From: Thauera chlorobenzoica
GTDB taxonomy: Bacteria; Pseudomonadota; Gammaproteobacteria; Burkholderiales; Rhodocyclaceae
DNA: 64,000 nt
Reading direction: 5' to 3'
NCBI RefSeq assembly: GCF_001922305.1
Contig: NZ_CP018839.1
Location: 2,170,001 to 2,234,000, forward strand
Each line of letters begins with the position of its first letter. The stretch's first letter is position 1. The position numbers and the translations under genes are program-made. Below, one piece after another: positions 46,449-56,396 of this stretch. The notes under the pieces are model-generated. The model did not search any database and was not told the DNA's origin. It saw only the letters and a list, made by a program, of their open reading frames with translations.

Positions 46449-47516
46449 ATGAGTGACGAACTGTTGAAACTGCGTAACGAGATCGATCACCTCGACGAGG
46501 AAATCCTTGCCCGTCTGGCCACCCGCGCGCGCTGTGCGCAGCGGGTGGGCGAGATCAAGCGGGGCAACATGTTCTACCGTCCCGATCGCGAAGCCCAGGT
46601 GCTGCGCCGTCTCGCCGATCTCAACCCGGGGCCCCTGCCGGGCGACGCGGTGAAGACCATCTTCCGCGAAATCATGTCGGCCTGCCTCGCCCTCGAGCAT
46701 CCGCTGCGCGTCGCCTACCTCGGGCCGGCGGGGACCTTCTCGGAGAGCGCCAGCCGCAAGCATTTCGGCTCCGCTCCCAACTTCATGGCGATGGCGACGA
46801 TCGACGACGTGTTCCGCGCGGTCGAAGCGGGCAACGCCGACTACGGCGTGGTGCCGGTGGAAAACTCCACCGAAGGTGCGGTCGGCGGCACCCTCGACCT
46901 GCTGCTCACCAACCCGCTCCAGGTCTGCGGCGAAGTGCGGCTGCGCATCCACCAGCAACTGATGTCGCGCGCCGAGGGCATCGGCGCGGCGCGGCGCATC
47001 TACTCCCACGCGCAGTCGCTGGCGCAGTGCCACGAATGGCTCAACCGCAACCTGCCGCACCTGCCGCGGATTCCGGTGGCGAGCAATGCCGAGGCCGCGC
47101 GCATGGCCTCCGAGGACCCGGAATCCTGCGCGATCGCCGGCGAGGCCGCAGCGCACCTGTACGGGCTGAACGTCCTCGCCCCCAACATCGAGGACGATCC
47201 GAACAACACCACCCGCTTCCTGATCATCGCCGAGCACGATGCCGGCCCTTCGGGGCAGGACCGCACCTCGCTGGTGTTCTCCACGCCGAACCGTCCGGGG
47301 GCGATCCACGGCCTGCTCGAACCGCTCGCCCGCCACGGCGTGGATATGACCAAGCTGCAGTCGCGGCCGGCACGTTCGGGGCTGTGGGAATACGTGTTCT
47401 ATGCCGACATCAACGGCCACCGCGCAGACCCGGCGGTGGCCGCGGCCCTCGAGGAACTGAACGAGCGGGCCGCGTTCGTCAAGATCATCGGCTCCTACCC
47501 GGTGGCGGCGATCTGA
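46449..47516 (+). CDS. pheA: Bifunctional chorismate mutase/prephenate dehydratase (P-protein)
   Basis: Converts chorismate to prephenate and then phenylpyruvate, leading to phenylalanine. The 355-aa protein has an AroQ chorismate mutase domain (about 1-85, LRNEIDHLDEEIL), a prephenate dehydratase domain (about 93-270, AYLGPAGTFSE and NNTTRFLII) and an ACT domain (about 280-355). The feedback motifs appear as NRPGAIHGLL and LQSRPARSGLWEY, so phenylalanine inhibition is expected. It lies 70 bp after serC and is followed by a pair of hairpins. Confidence 0.96.
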   Translation: MSDELLKLRNEIDHLDEEILARLATRARCAQRVGEIKRGNMFYRPDREAQVLRRLADLNPGPLPGDAVKTIFREIMSACLALEHPLRVAYLGPAGTFSESASRKHFGSAPNFMAMATIDDVFRAVEAGNADYGVVPVENSTEGAVGGTLDLLLTNPLQVCGEVRLRIHQQLMSRAEGIGAARRIYSHAQSLAQCHEWLNRNLPHLPRIPVASNAEAARMASEDPESCAIAGEAAAHLYGLNVLAPNIEDDPNNTTRFLIIAEHDAGPSGQDRTSLVFSTPNRPGAIHGLLEPLARHGVDMTKLQSRPARSGLWEYVFYADINGHRADPAVAAALEELNERAAFVKIIGSYPVAAI

Positions 47517-47525
47517 GCGCCTCCA

Positions 47526-47560
47526 GGAAACGGCTTGGCCGTTTCCGCCCCCGAGGGGGC
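47526..47560 (+). repeat. Two adjacent hairpins after pheA
   Basis: GGAAACGGC (47526-47534) pairs with GCCGTTTCC (47538-47546). Directly after it, GCCCCC and GGGGGC (47547-47560) form a second stem. The following AAGCAAACTTGGGGCGG continues a pattern that resembles a dispersed intergenic element. They sit in the 178-bp gap between pheA and hisC and may partly terminate or process the message. Confidence 0.5.
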
Positions 47561-47694
47561 AAGCAAACTTGGGGCGGCCCTGCATTTTCTTGAGCGCACG
47601 CGCCGGATCGCCTTCCATTCAGACTCAACCCAACGTGTTTTCGGCCATCCCGGCAGCGGCCGGAGGCGCCGTGCAAAGACAAGGAGAAGACAGC

Positions 47695-48792
47695 ATGAGC
47701 ATTGCCAGCCTGGCGCCCGATTACATCCGCTCGATCATGCCCTACCAGCCCGGCAAGCCGATTTCCGAGCTCGCCCGCGAAATGGGCATCGAGGAGGCGA
47801 ACATCGTCAAGCTCGCCTCCAACGAGAACCCGCTCGGGATGAGCGCGCAGGCGCGCGATGCCGTGCATGCTGCGGTCGCCGAGCTGGGGCGCTACCCGGA
47901 CGGCGGCGCCTTTGCGCTGAAGGTCGCGCTGTGCCGCCGTTTCGGCGTGAAGCCGGAGCAGCTGGTGGTCGGCAACGGCTCGAACGACATCCTCGAACTG
48001 GTGACGCTCGCCTTCCTCGCCCCGGGCTTGTCCGCGGTCTATTCGCGGCATGCGTTCGCCGTCTATCCACTGGCGACCAACGCCCGCGGCGCACACGGTA
48101 TCGAAGTGGCGGCACAGAACTTCGGCCATGACCTCGATGCGATGGCGGCGGCGATCACCCCGCAGACGCGGGTGGTGTTCATCGCCAACCCGAACAACCC
48201 CACCGGCACCTTCGTCTCCGGCGCGGCACTCGAGGCCTTCCTCGGTCAGGTGCCGCGCCACGTACTGGTCGTGCTCGACGAAGCCTATACGGAATACCTG
48301 GCGCCCGAGCAGCGCTACGACTCGATCGCCTGGCTCGACCGTTTTCCCAACCTGCTGGTGTCGCGTACCTTCTCCAAGGCCTATGGTCTGGCGGGGCTGC
48401 GGGTGGGGTATGCGGTCGCTCATCCCGATGTTGCCGATCTGATGAACCGCGTGCGCCAGCCTTTCAACGTGTCCAGCATCGCCCTGGCCGCAGCCGAGGC
48501 CGCACTCGGCGACGAGGAGTTCATCGCGCGCAGCGCCGAACTCAACCGCCGTGGCATGGTGCAGCTCACCGAGGCGCTCGCGGCGATGGGGCTGGAGTGG
48601 ATCCCGTCGGCGGGCAATTTCGTCACCTTCAAGGTCGGCGATGCGATCGGCGTCAACCAGTCGCTGCTCCGCCAGGGCGTCATCGTGCGCCCGATCGCGG
48701 CCTACGGCATGCCGCACTGGCTGCGGGTGTCGATCGGCCTGCCCGAAGAGAACGCCCGCTTCATCGAGGCGCTGCGCCAGGCGCTGGCCTGA
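47695..48792 (+). CDS. hisC: Histidinol-phosphate/aromatic aminotransferase
   Basis: PLP aminotransferase of the HisC family, 365 aa. In this position it probably transaminates aromatic keto acids as well as imidazole-acetol phosphate. Motifs: LASNENPLGMS, VVGNGSNDILEL, VVFIANPNNPTGTF, VVLDEAYTEY and the PLP lysine in SRTFSKAYGLAGLRVGY. The ATG at 47695 has a strong AAGGAG upstream. The context pheA-hisC-tyrA is the supraoperon copy known from pseudomonads. Confidence 0.94.
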   Translation: MSIASLAPDYIRSIMPYQPGKPISELAREMGIEEANIVKLASNENPLGMSAQARDAVHAAVAELGRYPDGGAFALKVALCRRFGVKPEQLVVGNGSNDILELVTLAFLAPGLSAVYSRHAFAVYPLATNARGAHGIEVAAQNFGHDLDAMAAAITPQTRVVFIANPNNPTGTFVSGAALEAFLGQVPRHVLVVLDEAYTEYLAPEQRYDSIAWLDRFPNLLVSRTFSKAYGLAGLRVGYAVAHPDVADLMNRVRQPFNVSSIALAAAEAALGDEEFIARSAELNRRGMVQLTEALAAMGLEWIPSAGNFVTFKVGDAIGVNQSLLRQGVIVRPIAAYGMPHWLRVSIGLPEENARFIEALRQALA

Positions 48793-48805
48793 ACGGGAGG
48801 CAGGC

Positions 48806-49693
48806 ATGGCCTTGATCGGCAAGCTCGTCGTCTGCGGCGTCGGTCTCATCGGCGCGTCGTTCGCGCTCGCGCTGCGCCGCGCCGGCGCGGTGGGCCAGGT
48901 CGTGGGCCTCGGCCGCAGCCGTGCATCGCTCGAGCGCGCGCGCGCGCTCGGGGTGATCGACGTGATTGGCCGCGAATGGGCGGATGCCCTCGACGGCGCC
49001 GAGCTGGTGCTGATTGCCGCGCCGGTGGGGCAGATGGACGCGATCATGGTGGCGATGGCGCCCCACCTGCAGCCGGGGACGATCGTGACCGATGCGGGCA
49101 GCACCAAGCGCGATGTGATCGCGGCCATCCACCGCCATCTGGGCCATCATCTCGCCGATGTGGTGCCGGCACACCCGATCGCCGGAGCCGAAAAAAGCGG
49201 CGTGGAGGCGGCATTCGCCGAGCTCTACGTCGATCGCAAGGTCGTGCTGACCCCTTTGGCCGAAAGCCGGCCGGAGGCGGTGGCGAAAGTGCGGGCGGCG
49301 TGGGAGGCTTGCGGTGCGGGGGTGGTCGAGATGAGCCCGCAGGACCACGACCGCGTCTTCGCCGCGGTCAGCCATCTGCCGCACCTGCTCGCCTTCGGCC
49401 TGGTCGACGATCTCGCCCGCCGTTCCAACGCCCCCCTGCTGTTCTCACACGCGGCGAGCGGTTTCCGCGATTTCACCCGCATCGCCGGCAGCCATCCGGA
49501 GATGTGGCGCGACATCTGCATGGCGAACCGGGCGGCCCTGCTCGACGAGCTCGACGCCTACCGCACCGAGCTCGCGCAGCTGCGCGGCCTGCTCGTCGCG
49601 GGTGACGGTCCCGGCCTGGAGGCGGTGTTCGAGCGCGCACGGCGCGCGCGCAATGCCTGGGCCGACGGCTTGCCGGTGCAGACCGCGGAATAG
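48806..49693 (+). CDS. tyrA: Prephenate/arogenate dehydrogenase
   Basis: Oxidatively decarboxylates prephenate (or arogenate) toward tyrosine. The 295-aa protein has the Rossmann signature VVCGVGLIGASFALALRRAG. The substrate motif HPIAGAEKSGVEAAFAELY and the later HLPHLLAFGL and SGFRDFTRIAGSHPEMW segments are present. There is no fused chorismate mutase. The ATG at 48806 has GGGAGGC upstream, 13 bp after hisC. NAD versus NADP use cannot be decided from the sequence here. Confidence 0.95.
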   Translation: MALIGKLVVCGVGLIGASFALALRRAGAVGQVVGLGRSRASLERARALGVIDVIGREWADALDGAELVLIAAPVGQMDAIMVAMAPHLQPGTIVTDAGSTKRDVIAAIHRHLGHHLADVVPAHPIAGAEKSGVEAAFAELYVDRKVVLTPLAESRPEAVAKVRAAWEACGAGVVEMSPQDHDRVFAAVSHLPHLLAFGLVDDLARRSNAPLLFSHAASGFRDFTRIAGSHPEMWRDICMANRAALLDELDAYRTELAQLRGLLVAGDGPGLEAVFERARRARNAWADGLPVQTAE

Positions 49694-49784
49694 CGCCGGG
49701 GCCGCGCGGCGATCTCGCGCGCGGGGAAACGAATGATTGGGGCGGGCGGCGCGATGCCGCCGGCCCCGTTTTTGAGAGGCGACG

Positions 49785-51737
49785 ATGGAATTTCTCGACC
49801 TGCCCCCGATGCTGGGCGCTGCCGGCAGGATTCGCCTGCCGGGCTCGAAGAGCATCTCCAACCGCGTGCTCCTGCTGGCGGCGCTGGCCGAAGGCGAGAC
49901 CGAGATCCGCGACCTGCTGCTCTCGGACGATGTGGAGCGCATGCTCGAGGCGCTGCGCGCGCTGGGGGTGGCGTGGAAGCGTGACGGCGACAGCCTGGAC
50001 TATCGCGTGCGCGGCGTTGGCGGGCCCTTCCCGGTGAAGGCCGCCGAGCTGTTCCTCGGCAACGCGGGCACCGCCTTCCGCCCCCTGACCGCGGCGCTCG
50101 CGCTGTCCGGTGGCGAGTACCGCCTGTCCGGGGTGGCGCGCATGCACGAGCGCCCGATCGGCGATCTGGTCGATGCGCTGCGCCAGCTCGGCGCCGACAT
50201 CACGTGCACGGCCAGCGAGGGGTATCCGCCGCTGCACCTGAGGCCGGCGACGATCTGCCCCGGCGGCGTGGTCAAGGTGCGGGGCGACGTCTCCAGCCAG
50301 TTCCTTACCGCGCTGCTGATGGCGCTGCCGCTGACCGGAGTGGAAACCACCCTCGAAGTGGTCGGCGAACTGATCTCCAAGCCCTATGTCCGGATCACGC
50401 TCGAGCTGATGGCGCGTTTCGGCGTCGAGGTCGAGCAGCACGGCTGGACCCGCTTCGTGGTGCCTGGCGGGGCGTGCTACCGCAGCCCCGGCACGGTGTT
50501 CGTCGAGGGCGACGCCTCCTCTGCCTCCTACTTCCTCGCCGCCGGTGCCATCGGTGGCGGTCCGCTGCGGGTCGAAGGGGTGGGGCGCAGCAGCATTCAG
50601 GGCGACGTGCGCTTTGCCGAGGCGCTCGGGCAGCTCGGCGCGAAGATCACCATGGGCGACAACTGGATCGAGGCCGCGGCGCCCGACGGCGGGGTGCTGA
50701 AGGCGTTCGATCTCGATCTCAACCACATCCCCGACGCGGCGATGACGCTGGCGGTGCTGGCGCTGTTTGCCGATGGTCCTTGCCGGCTGCGCAACATCGC
50801 GAGCTGGCGGGTGAAGGAGACCGACCGCATCGCGGCGATGGCCACGGAGTTGCGCAAGCTTGGCGCCGAAGTCGAGGAGGGGGCGGATTACCTGACCGTA
50901 TCCCGTCCGGCGCGCCTGCGCCCGGCGGCGATCGACACCTACGACGATCACCGCATCGCGATGTGCTTCTCGCTGGTCAGCCTTGGCGCCTGTCGGGTGC
51001 GGATCAACGATCCGAGGTGCGTGAACAAGACGTTCCCGGGTTACTTCGATGCGTTCGCACAGGTTGCGAGGCCGGTGCCGGTGCTGGCGATCGACGGCCC
51101 GTCGGCGTCCGGCAAGGGCACGGTCGCGGCGCGCGTCGCCGCGGCGCTGGGCTGGCATTACCTCGACAGCGGCTCGCTGTACCGGCTGGTCGCGCTGGCG
51201 GCGATGCGCGCCGGCGTTCCGCTGGACGACGAGCGTGGCGTTGCAGCGCTGGCCGCGGCGCTGCCGGCGTCTTTCGAAGACGGCCGGGTGCTGCTTTCCG
51301 GGGAGGACGTCACCGACGGCATCCGTTCCGAGGCGTGCTCGGTGGGGGCGTCGAAAGTGGCGGTGCTGGCTGCGGTGCGGGCGGCGCTGTTCGATCGCCA
51401 GCGCGACTACCGCGCAGCCCCCGGCCTGGTGGCGGAAGGGCGGGACATGGGCTCGGTGGTCTTTCCCGATGCCGGGATCAAGGTGTTTCTCACCGCCTCG
51501 GCCGAGGCGCGGGCCGAGCGCCGCTATAAGCAGTTGATCGAAAAGGGATCGGCTGCTAACATGGAAAGTCTTCTGAAGGATCTTCAGGAACGGGATGCGC
51601 GTGATGCCGCCCGTCCGGTTGCGCCCTTGCTGAAGTTGCCGGACGCGGTGCTGCTCGATACCACCGAACGGAATGTCGAGCAGGCGGTCGCCTTTGTACT
51701 CGATCTCGTGCGGGCGGGCGGCGAAGCGGCTGGTTGA
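49785..51737 (+). CDS. aroA/cmk: Fused EPSP synthase and cytidylate kinase (AroA-Cmk)
   Basis: A single 650-aa reading frame encodes two enzymes. Residues 1 to about 428 are 5-enolpyruvylshikimate-3-phosphate synthase (shikimate pathway), with [20 protein letters not shown] near residue 18, [11 protein letters not shown] and [14 protein letters not shown]. Residues about 432-650 are cytidylate kinase, with the P-loop GPSASGKGT at 438-446, YLDSGSLYR and [16 protein letters not shown]. The linker is only a few residues (VARPVP) and there is no frameshift or stop. In E. coli the two are separate neighbouring genes. Such fusions are known in some Betaproteobacteria. rpsA follows after 88 bp. Confidence 0.95.
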   Translation: MEFLDLPPMLGAAGRIRLPGSKSISNRVLLLAALAEGETEIRDLLLSDDVERMLEALRALGVAWKRDGDSLDYRVRGVGGPFPVKAAELFLGNAGTAFRPLTAALALSGGEYRLSGVARMHERPIGDLVDALRQLGADITCTASEGYPPLHLRPATICPGGVVKVRGDVSSQFLTALLMALPLTGVETTLEVVGELISKPYVRITLELMARFGVEVEQHGWTRFVVPGGACYRSPGTVFVEGDASSASYFLAAGAIGGGPLRVEGVGRSSIQGDVRFAEALGQLGAKITMGDNWIEAAAPDGGVLKAFDLDLNHIPDAAMTLAVLALFADGPCRLRNIASWRVKETDRIAAMATELRKLGAEVEEGADYLTVSRPARLRPAAIDTYDDHRIAMCFSLVSLGACRVRINDPRCVNKTFPGYFDAFAQVARPVPVLAIDGPSASGKGTVAARVAAALGWHYLDSGSLYRLVALAAMRAGVPLDDERGVAALAAALPASFEDGRVLLSGEDVTDGIRSEACSVGASKVAVLAAVRAALFDRQRDYRAAPGLVAEGRDMGSVVFPDAGIKVFLTASAEARAERRYKQLIEKGSAANMESLLKDLQERDARDAARPVAPLLKLPDAVLLDTTERNVEQAVAFVLDLVRAGGEAAG

Positions 51738-51825
51738 CGCAATCGCGCGGGAGCGTGGGCTCCGGCGCGTTTTTCTTGAACCAACCTTATTGGCCGCCCC
51801 ACGGCGGTGCCGGATCCCTAGCCCT

Positions 51826-53529
51826 ATGTCCAACGCCACCCCCTCCTTCGAAGAAAGCTTTGCCGCCCTCTTCGAGGAAAGTCTTGCCCTCCAGGAAATG
51901 CGCACCGGTGAAGTCATCACCGCCGAAGTCGTGCGCATCGACCAGAACTTCGTCGTCGTCAACGCCGGCCTGAAGTCCGAAAGCTATGTGCCGATCGAAG
52001 AGTTCCGCAACGATCGCGGTGAGCTCGAAGTCAATGTCGGCGACTTCATTCACGTCGCCATCGACGCGCTCGAAGACGGCTACGGCGAAACCCGCCTGTC
52101 GCGCGACAAGGCCAAGCGCATCGCTGCCTGGAACGACCTCGAGAAGGCGCTCAACGAAGGCTCCCTGGTCAAGGGCGTGATCACCGGCCGGGTCAAGGGT
52201 GGCCTGACCGTCATGACCAACAGCATCCGCGCCTTCCTGCCGGGTTCGCTGGTCGACATGCGTCCGGTCAAGGACACCACGCCGTACGAAGGCAAGGAAT
52301 ACGAGTTCAAGGTCATCAAGCTCGACCGCAAGCGCAACAACGTTGTCGTGTCGCGCCGCGCCGTGCTCGAAGAGTCGATGGGTGAAGAGCGCGAGAAGCT
52401 GCTCTCCAACCTCAAGGAAGGCACCGTCATCAAGGGCATCGTCAAGAACATCACCGACTACGGCGCGTTCGTCGACCTCGGCGGCATCGATGGCCTGCTG
52501 CACATCACCGACCTCGCCTGGCGCCGCGTGCGTCACCCGTCGGAAGTGCTCAACGTCGGTGACGAGATCGAAGCCAAGGTGCTCAAGTTCGACCAGGAAA
52601 AGAACCGCGTCTCGCTCGGCCTCAAGCAGCTCGGCGAAGATCCGTGGGTGGGCATCTCGCGCCGCTACCCGCAAGGCACCCGCCTGTTCGGCAAGGTCAC
52701 CAACATCACCGACTACGGCGCCTTCGTCGAGGTCGAACAGGGCATCGAGGGCCTGGTGCACGTGTCCGAGATGGACTGGACCAACAAGAACATCCATCCG
52801 ACCAAGGTCGTGCAGCTGGGCGACGAAGTCGAAGTGATGATTCTCGAGATCGACGAAGACCGTCGCCGCATCTCGCTGGGCATGAAGCAGTGCATGTCCA
52901 ACCCGTGGGACGATTTCGCGATCAACCACAAGAAGGGCGACAAGGTCCGTGGCCAGATCAAGTCGATCACCGACTTCGGCGTGTTCATCGGCCTGGAAGG
53001 CGGAATCGACGGCCTGGTGCACCTGTCCGATCTGTCCTGGAGCGAGTCCGGCGAAGACGCCGTGCGCCGCTTCAAGAAGGGCGACGAGGTCGAGGCCGTG
53101 GTGCTGGCGATCGATGTCGAGCGCGAGCGCATCTCGCTGGGCATCAAGCAGCTCGAAGGCGACCCGTACACCAACTTCATCGCCACCCACGAGAAGAACA
53201 GCCTCGTGCGCGGTACGGTGAAGTCGGTCGAGGCCCGCGGCGCGGTGATCGCGCTGGGCGATGACGTCGAAGGCTACCTGCGTGCTTCCGAAGCCGCCCC
53301 GCACCGTATCGATGATCTCAGCACGATGCTCAAGGAAGGCGACGAAGTCGAGGCGCTGGTGATCAATGTCGATCGCAAGACCCGCTCGATCAGCCTGTCG
53401 ATCCGCGCCAAGGACCAGGCCGAGCAGTCGGAAGCCATGAGCAAGCTTGCTTCCGAGAGCTCGGCTGCCACCGGCACGACCAATCTCGGTGCCCTGCTCA
53501 AGGCCAAGCTGAACGAGCAGAAGCAGTAA
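51826..53529 (+). CDS. rpsA: 30S ribosomal protein S1
   Basis: RNA-binding ribosomal protein required to load most mRNAs onto the 30S subunit. The 567-aa chain contains six S1 domains, the last four marked by repeats such as [20 protein letters not shown] and [20 protein letters not shown]. The ATG at 51826 ([19 protein letters not shown]) is the family start. No strong Shine-Dalgarno is seen, as is usual for autoregulated rpsA leaders. Confidence 0.97.
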   Translation: MSNATPSFEESFAALFEESLALQEMRTGEVITAEVVRIDQNFVVVNAGLKSESYVPIEEFRNDRGELEVNVGDFIHVAIDALEDGYGETRLSRDKAKRIAAWNDLEKALNEGSLVKGVITGRVKGGLTVMTNSIRAFLPGSLVDMRPVKDTTPYEGKEYEFKVIKLDRKRNNVVVSRRAVLEESMGEEREKLLSNLKEGTVIKGIVKNITDYGAFVDLGGIDGLLHITDLAWRRVRHPSEVLNVGDEIEAKVLKFDQEKNRVSLGLKQLGEDPWVGISRRYPQGTRLFGKVTNITDYGAFVEVEQGIEGLVHVSEMDWTNKNIHPTKVVQLGDEVEVMILEIDEDRRRISLGMKQCMSNPWDDFAINHKKGDKVRGQIKSITDFGVFIGLEGGIDGLVHLSDLSWSESGEDAVRRFKKGDEVEAVVLAIDVERERISLGIKQLEGDPYTNFIATHEKNSLVRGTVKSVEARGAVIALGDDVEGYLRASEAAPHRIDDLSTMLKEGDEVEALVINVDRKTRSISLSIRAKDQAEQSEAMSKLASESSAATGTTNLGALLKAKLNEQKQ

Positions 53530-53540
53530 TCCGGACGATC

Positions 53541-53828
53541 ATGACCAAATCGGAGCTGATCGCCCAGCTTGCGGAGCGGTTTCCGCAACTGGTCGCAAAG
53601 GATGCCGATTACGCGGTCAAGATGATTCTCGATGCGATGGTCGACGCCCTGGCGCGCGGCGATCGCATCGAGATCCGCGGGTTCGGAAGTTTCGCGTTGA
53701 ACCATCGGCCGCCTCGTGTAGGACGCAATCCGAAATCCGGCGACAAGGTCCTGGTGCCGGAAAAATACGTTCCGCATTTCAAGGCGGGCAAGGAGTTGCG
53801 CGAGCGGGTCGATCCCGGCGAAAGCTGA
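53541..53828 (+). CDS. ihfB: Integration host factor beta subunit
   Basis: DNA-bending protein that acts as a heterodimer with IhfA. The 95-aa protein has the HU/IHF signature [28 protein letters not shown] with the intercalating proline region. It starts 11 bp after rpsA and is followed by a good terminator, closing the long gyrA-to-ihfB gene run. Confidence 0.97.
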   Translation: MTKSELIAQLAERFPQLVAKDADYAVKMILDAMVDALARGDRIEIRGFGSFALNHRPPRVGRNPKSGDKVLVPEKYVPHFKAGKELRERVDPGES

Positions 53829-53860
53829 GCACGCGGCAATCGGTTTTACAGGCAATAATG

Positions 53861-53888
53861 GAAGGCGGCTGCGGCCGCCTTCTTTTTT
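53861..53888 (+). terminator. Rho-independent terminator after ihfB
   Basis: GAAGGCGGC (53861-53869) pairs with GCCGCCTTC (53874-53882) around a TGCG loop, and a run of six T follows (53883-53888). It lies 32 bp after the ihfB stop. Confidence 0.9.
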
Positions 53889-53906
53889 GCTCACTGCTCG
53901 GGGATA

Positions 53907-54224
53907 ATGCCGGCCATGCGCGCAATCATCTGGTTCATCCGCCTGTTGCTGTTCTTCCTGCTGTTCGGGTTTGCGATCAAGAACGACCATCTTGCGACCC
54001 TGAATTTCTATTTTGGCGGGCAGTGGCAACTGCCGCTGGTGTTCGTCATCCTGCTCAGCTTTGCCGCTGGCGCCCTGCTCGGGGTCACCGCCACGCTGGC
54101 GTCGCTGATCCGCCAGCGCCGCGAGATCTCGCGGCTGCGCCGTCAGCTCGAGCGTGCCGAGCGCGACCGAAGCGATGCGTCCGCCCCCGCAGCGGCCGGC
54201 GACACCCGACTGCCGACGCCCTGA
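53907..54224 (+). CDS. lapA: LapA-type inner-membrane protein (lipopolysaccharide assembly protein A domain)
   Basis: Small protein of 105 aa with two membrane helices (about residues 5-24 and 42-66). A short segment carrying NDHLATLNFYFGG lies between them, and a basic coiled coil follows at the C terminus (RQRREISRLRRQLERAERD). It matches LapA/YciS, which works with LapB in controlling LPS synthesis. A second ATG at 53916 fits the GGGGA ribosome site better and may be the true start (102 aa). lapB follows after 5 bp. Confidence 0.88.
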   Translation: MPAMRAIIWFIRLLLFFLLFGFAIKNDHLATLNFYFGGQWQLPLVFVILLSFAAGALLGVTATLASLIRQRREISRLRRQLERAERDRSDASAPAAAGDTRLPTP

Positions 54225-54229
54225 ACACC

Positions 54230-55405
54230 ATGGAAATCGAATTCTGGTGGCTGCTTGCGCTGCCGCTGTTCTTCGCCCTGGGCTGGCTTGCGGCACGCAT
54301 CGACATCCGCCAGGTCGTGCAGGAGTCGCGCTCGCTGCCCCGGTCCTATCTGACCGGACTCAACTTCCTGCTCAACGAGCAGCCCGACAAGGCCATTGAT
54401 GCCTTCGTCGAGGCGGTGCGCATCGATCCCCAGACGGTCGAGCTCCACTTCGCGCTCGGGAGCCTGTTCCGCCGTCGTGGCGAAACCGATCGTGCGATCC
54501 GCATGCACCAACTCCTGGTCGACCGCGAGGATCTCTCCGAAGAGCAGCGCCTGCAGGCGCTTGGCGAACTGGGACAGGATTTCCTCAAAGCGGGCCTGCT
54601 CGACCGTGCCGAGGCGGTTTTCGTCAGACTGCGCGGTACGCGGGCAAATGAAGTCGCGCTCGGCTACCTGCTCGAAATCTATCAGCAGGAAAAAGACTGG
54701 GCGAAGGCGATCGAGGTGGCGCAGGCCCTGCCTGCACACGAAAGCGTGATGTGGCGCACCGAGGTGGCGAACTTTCACTGCGAGCTTGCTGCCGGCGCGC
54801 TGGCGAACTCCCGTCATGATGAAGCGCAAGCCCACCTGGACCACGCCTTCGAGGTGAACCGGCGCAGCGTGCGCGCGAGCCTGCTCCTTGGCGACCTGCT
54901 CGCAGCCCGCGGCCGCGACGAGGAAGCGCTCGAAGCCTGGAAGCGGATCGAGAGCCAGGATCCGGTCTATCTCGCACTGGTGGCCGAGCGCGTGATGGAC
55001 GCCTATGGCCGGGTGGGGCGGGTGGAAGAGGGGCACCAGTTGCTGCGCGCGTGGCTGTCCGCGCACGCCTCGCTGGATCTGCTCGACGAGCTCTTCCACT
55101 GGGAGATGGAAAAGGCCGGACCTCGCGCGGCGTATGCGCTGGTGCGCGAGGAACTGCGCCGCAATCCGACCCTGCTCGGGCTGGACAAGCTGCTCGAGGC
55201 CGCCGTGCTGGCCGCGCCGGCCGAGCAACGCGGCGACATCGAGCTGGTCAAACAGCTGATTCACGGCCATACCCGCCGGGTGGCGCGCTACCGTTGCGAT
55301 GCCTGCGGCTTCAAGGCGCGCCAGTTCCACTGGCGCTGCCCGGCCTGCGGTGGCTGGGAAACCTATCCTCCACGGCGGACCGAAGAGTTCGACCTGACTC
55401 CGTAG
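54230..55405 (+). CDS. lapB: LapB (YciM): TPR and rubredoxin-like regulator of LPS synthesis
   Basis: Membrane-anchored adaptor that, in E. coli, promotes FtsH-dependent turnover of LpxC and so limits LPS production. The 391-aa protein has one N-terminal membrane helix (WWLLALPLFFALGWLAA), then about nine TPR-like helical repeats. The C-terminal rubredoxin-like metal site is YRCDACGFKARQ followed by WRCPACGGWETY. The ATG at 54230 is coupled closely to lapA. Confidence 0.95.
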   Translation: MEIEFWWLLALPLFFALGWLAARIDIRQVVQESRSLPRSYLTGLNFLLNEQPDKAIDAFVEAVRIDPQTVELHFALGSLFRRRGETDRAIRMHQLLVDREDLSEEQRLQALGELGQDFLKAGLLDRAEAVFVRLRGTRANEVALGYLLEIYQQEKDWAKAIEVAQALPAHESVMWRTEVANFHCELAAGALANSRHDEAQAHLDHAFEVNRRSVRASLLLGDLLAARGRDEEALEAWKRIESQDPVYLALVAERVMDAYGRVGRVEEGHQLLRAWLSAHASLDLLDELFHWEMEKAGPRAAYALVREELRRNPTLLGLDKLLEAAVLAAPAEQRGDIELVKQLIHGHTRRVARYRCDACGFKARQFHWRCPACGGWETYPPRRTEEFDLTP

Positions 55406-55462
55406 GTGCGGCCCACCGCGACCCCGGCTGCGGCAGCACAACCCAACGCGAAGATGAGATAC

Positions 55463-56353
55463 ATGGAATTCAGGACGCTTGAAGATTATGTCGGACACAC
55501 TCCGCTGGTGAGGCTCAAGCGCATCGCTGGCGGCCACAACAACGTCATTCTGGCCAAGCTCGAAGGCAATAACCCGGCCGGCTCGGTGAAGGATCGCCCG
55601 GCTCTGTCGATGGTCATGCACGCCGAACTGCGCGGCGACATCAAGCCCGGCGATACCCTGATCGAGGCCACCAGCGGCAACACCGGCATCGCCCTGGCGA
55701 TGGCGGCGGCGATGCGCGGTTACCGCATGGTCCTGGTAATGCCGGAGAACCAGAGCGTCGAGCGCCGCCAGACGATGCGCGCCTTCGGCGCCGAACTCGT
55801 GCTTACCCCTACCTCCGGGGGCATGGAGATGGCACGCGACATCGCCGAGCGCATGCGCGACGAAGGCAAGGGGATCATCCTCGACCAGTTCGCCAACCCG
55901 GACAACCCGCTCGCCCACTATGAGGGGACCGGCCCAGAAATCTGGGAGCAGACCGGCGGCCGCGTGACCCATTTCGTCAGCTCGATGGGCACGACCGGCA
56001 CCATCATGGGGGTATCGCGCTTCCTCAAGGAAAAGAACCCGGAAATCTGCATCGTCGGCTGCGAACCCGAACAGGGATCGCAGATTCCGGGTATCCGCAA
56101 GTGGCCCGAGTCCTATCTGCCGAAGATCTTCGAGCGTCCCCGGGTGGATCGCCTGGAGCCGGTCAGCCAGGCCGAGGCCGAGGAAATGACGCGCCGGCTG
56201 GCGCGCGAGGAAGGCATCTTTGCCGGGATTTCCTCGGGCGGCGCGATGCATGTCGCGCTGCGCATCGCCGCCCAGGTCGAGAATGCGGTGATCGTGTCCA
56301 TCGTGTGCGACCGCGGTGACCGTTATCTTTCGACGGGCGTCTTCCCCGGCTGA
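55463..56353 (+). CDS. cysM: Cysteine synthase B
   Basis: PLP enzyme making cysteine (or S-sulfocysteine) from O-acetylserine. From the ATG at 55463 the protein is 296 aa and has PLP Lys43 (NPAGSVKDRPAL), EATSGNTGIALAMAAA and SSMGTTGTIMGVSRFL. CysM-type features such as the shorter length and GISSGGAMHVALR are present. The ATG at 55454 would add three residues. ydbH follows in the same direction. Confidence 0.93.
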   Translation: MEFRTLEDYVGHTPLVRLKRIAGGHNNVILAKLEGNNPAGSVKDRPALSMVMHAELRGDIKPGDTLIEATSGNTGIALAMAAAMRGYRMVLVMPENQSVERRQTMRAFGAELVLTPTSGGMEMARDIAERMRDEGKGIILDQFANPDNPLAHYEGTGPEIWEQTGGRVTHFVSSMGTTGTIMGVSRFLKEKNPEICIVGCEPEQGSQIPGIRKWPESYLPKIFERPRVDRLEPVSQAEAEEMTRRLAREEGIFAGISSGGAMHVALRIAAQVENAVIVSIVCDRGDRYLSTGVFPG

Positions 56354-56396
56354 ACCGTCGCGTGCCCGCGCGCGCGCAGCGGCACTGACCGGGGGC

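Noticed and set aside
51049..51737. Separate cmk gene with its own start
   Set aside because: The cytidylate kinase part is in frame with aroA, has no start codon with a ribosome site at the boundary, and no stop separates the two.
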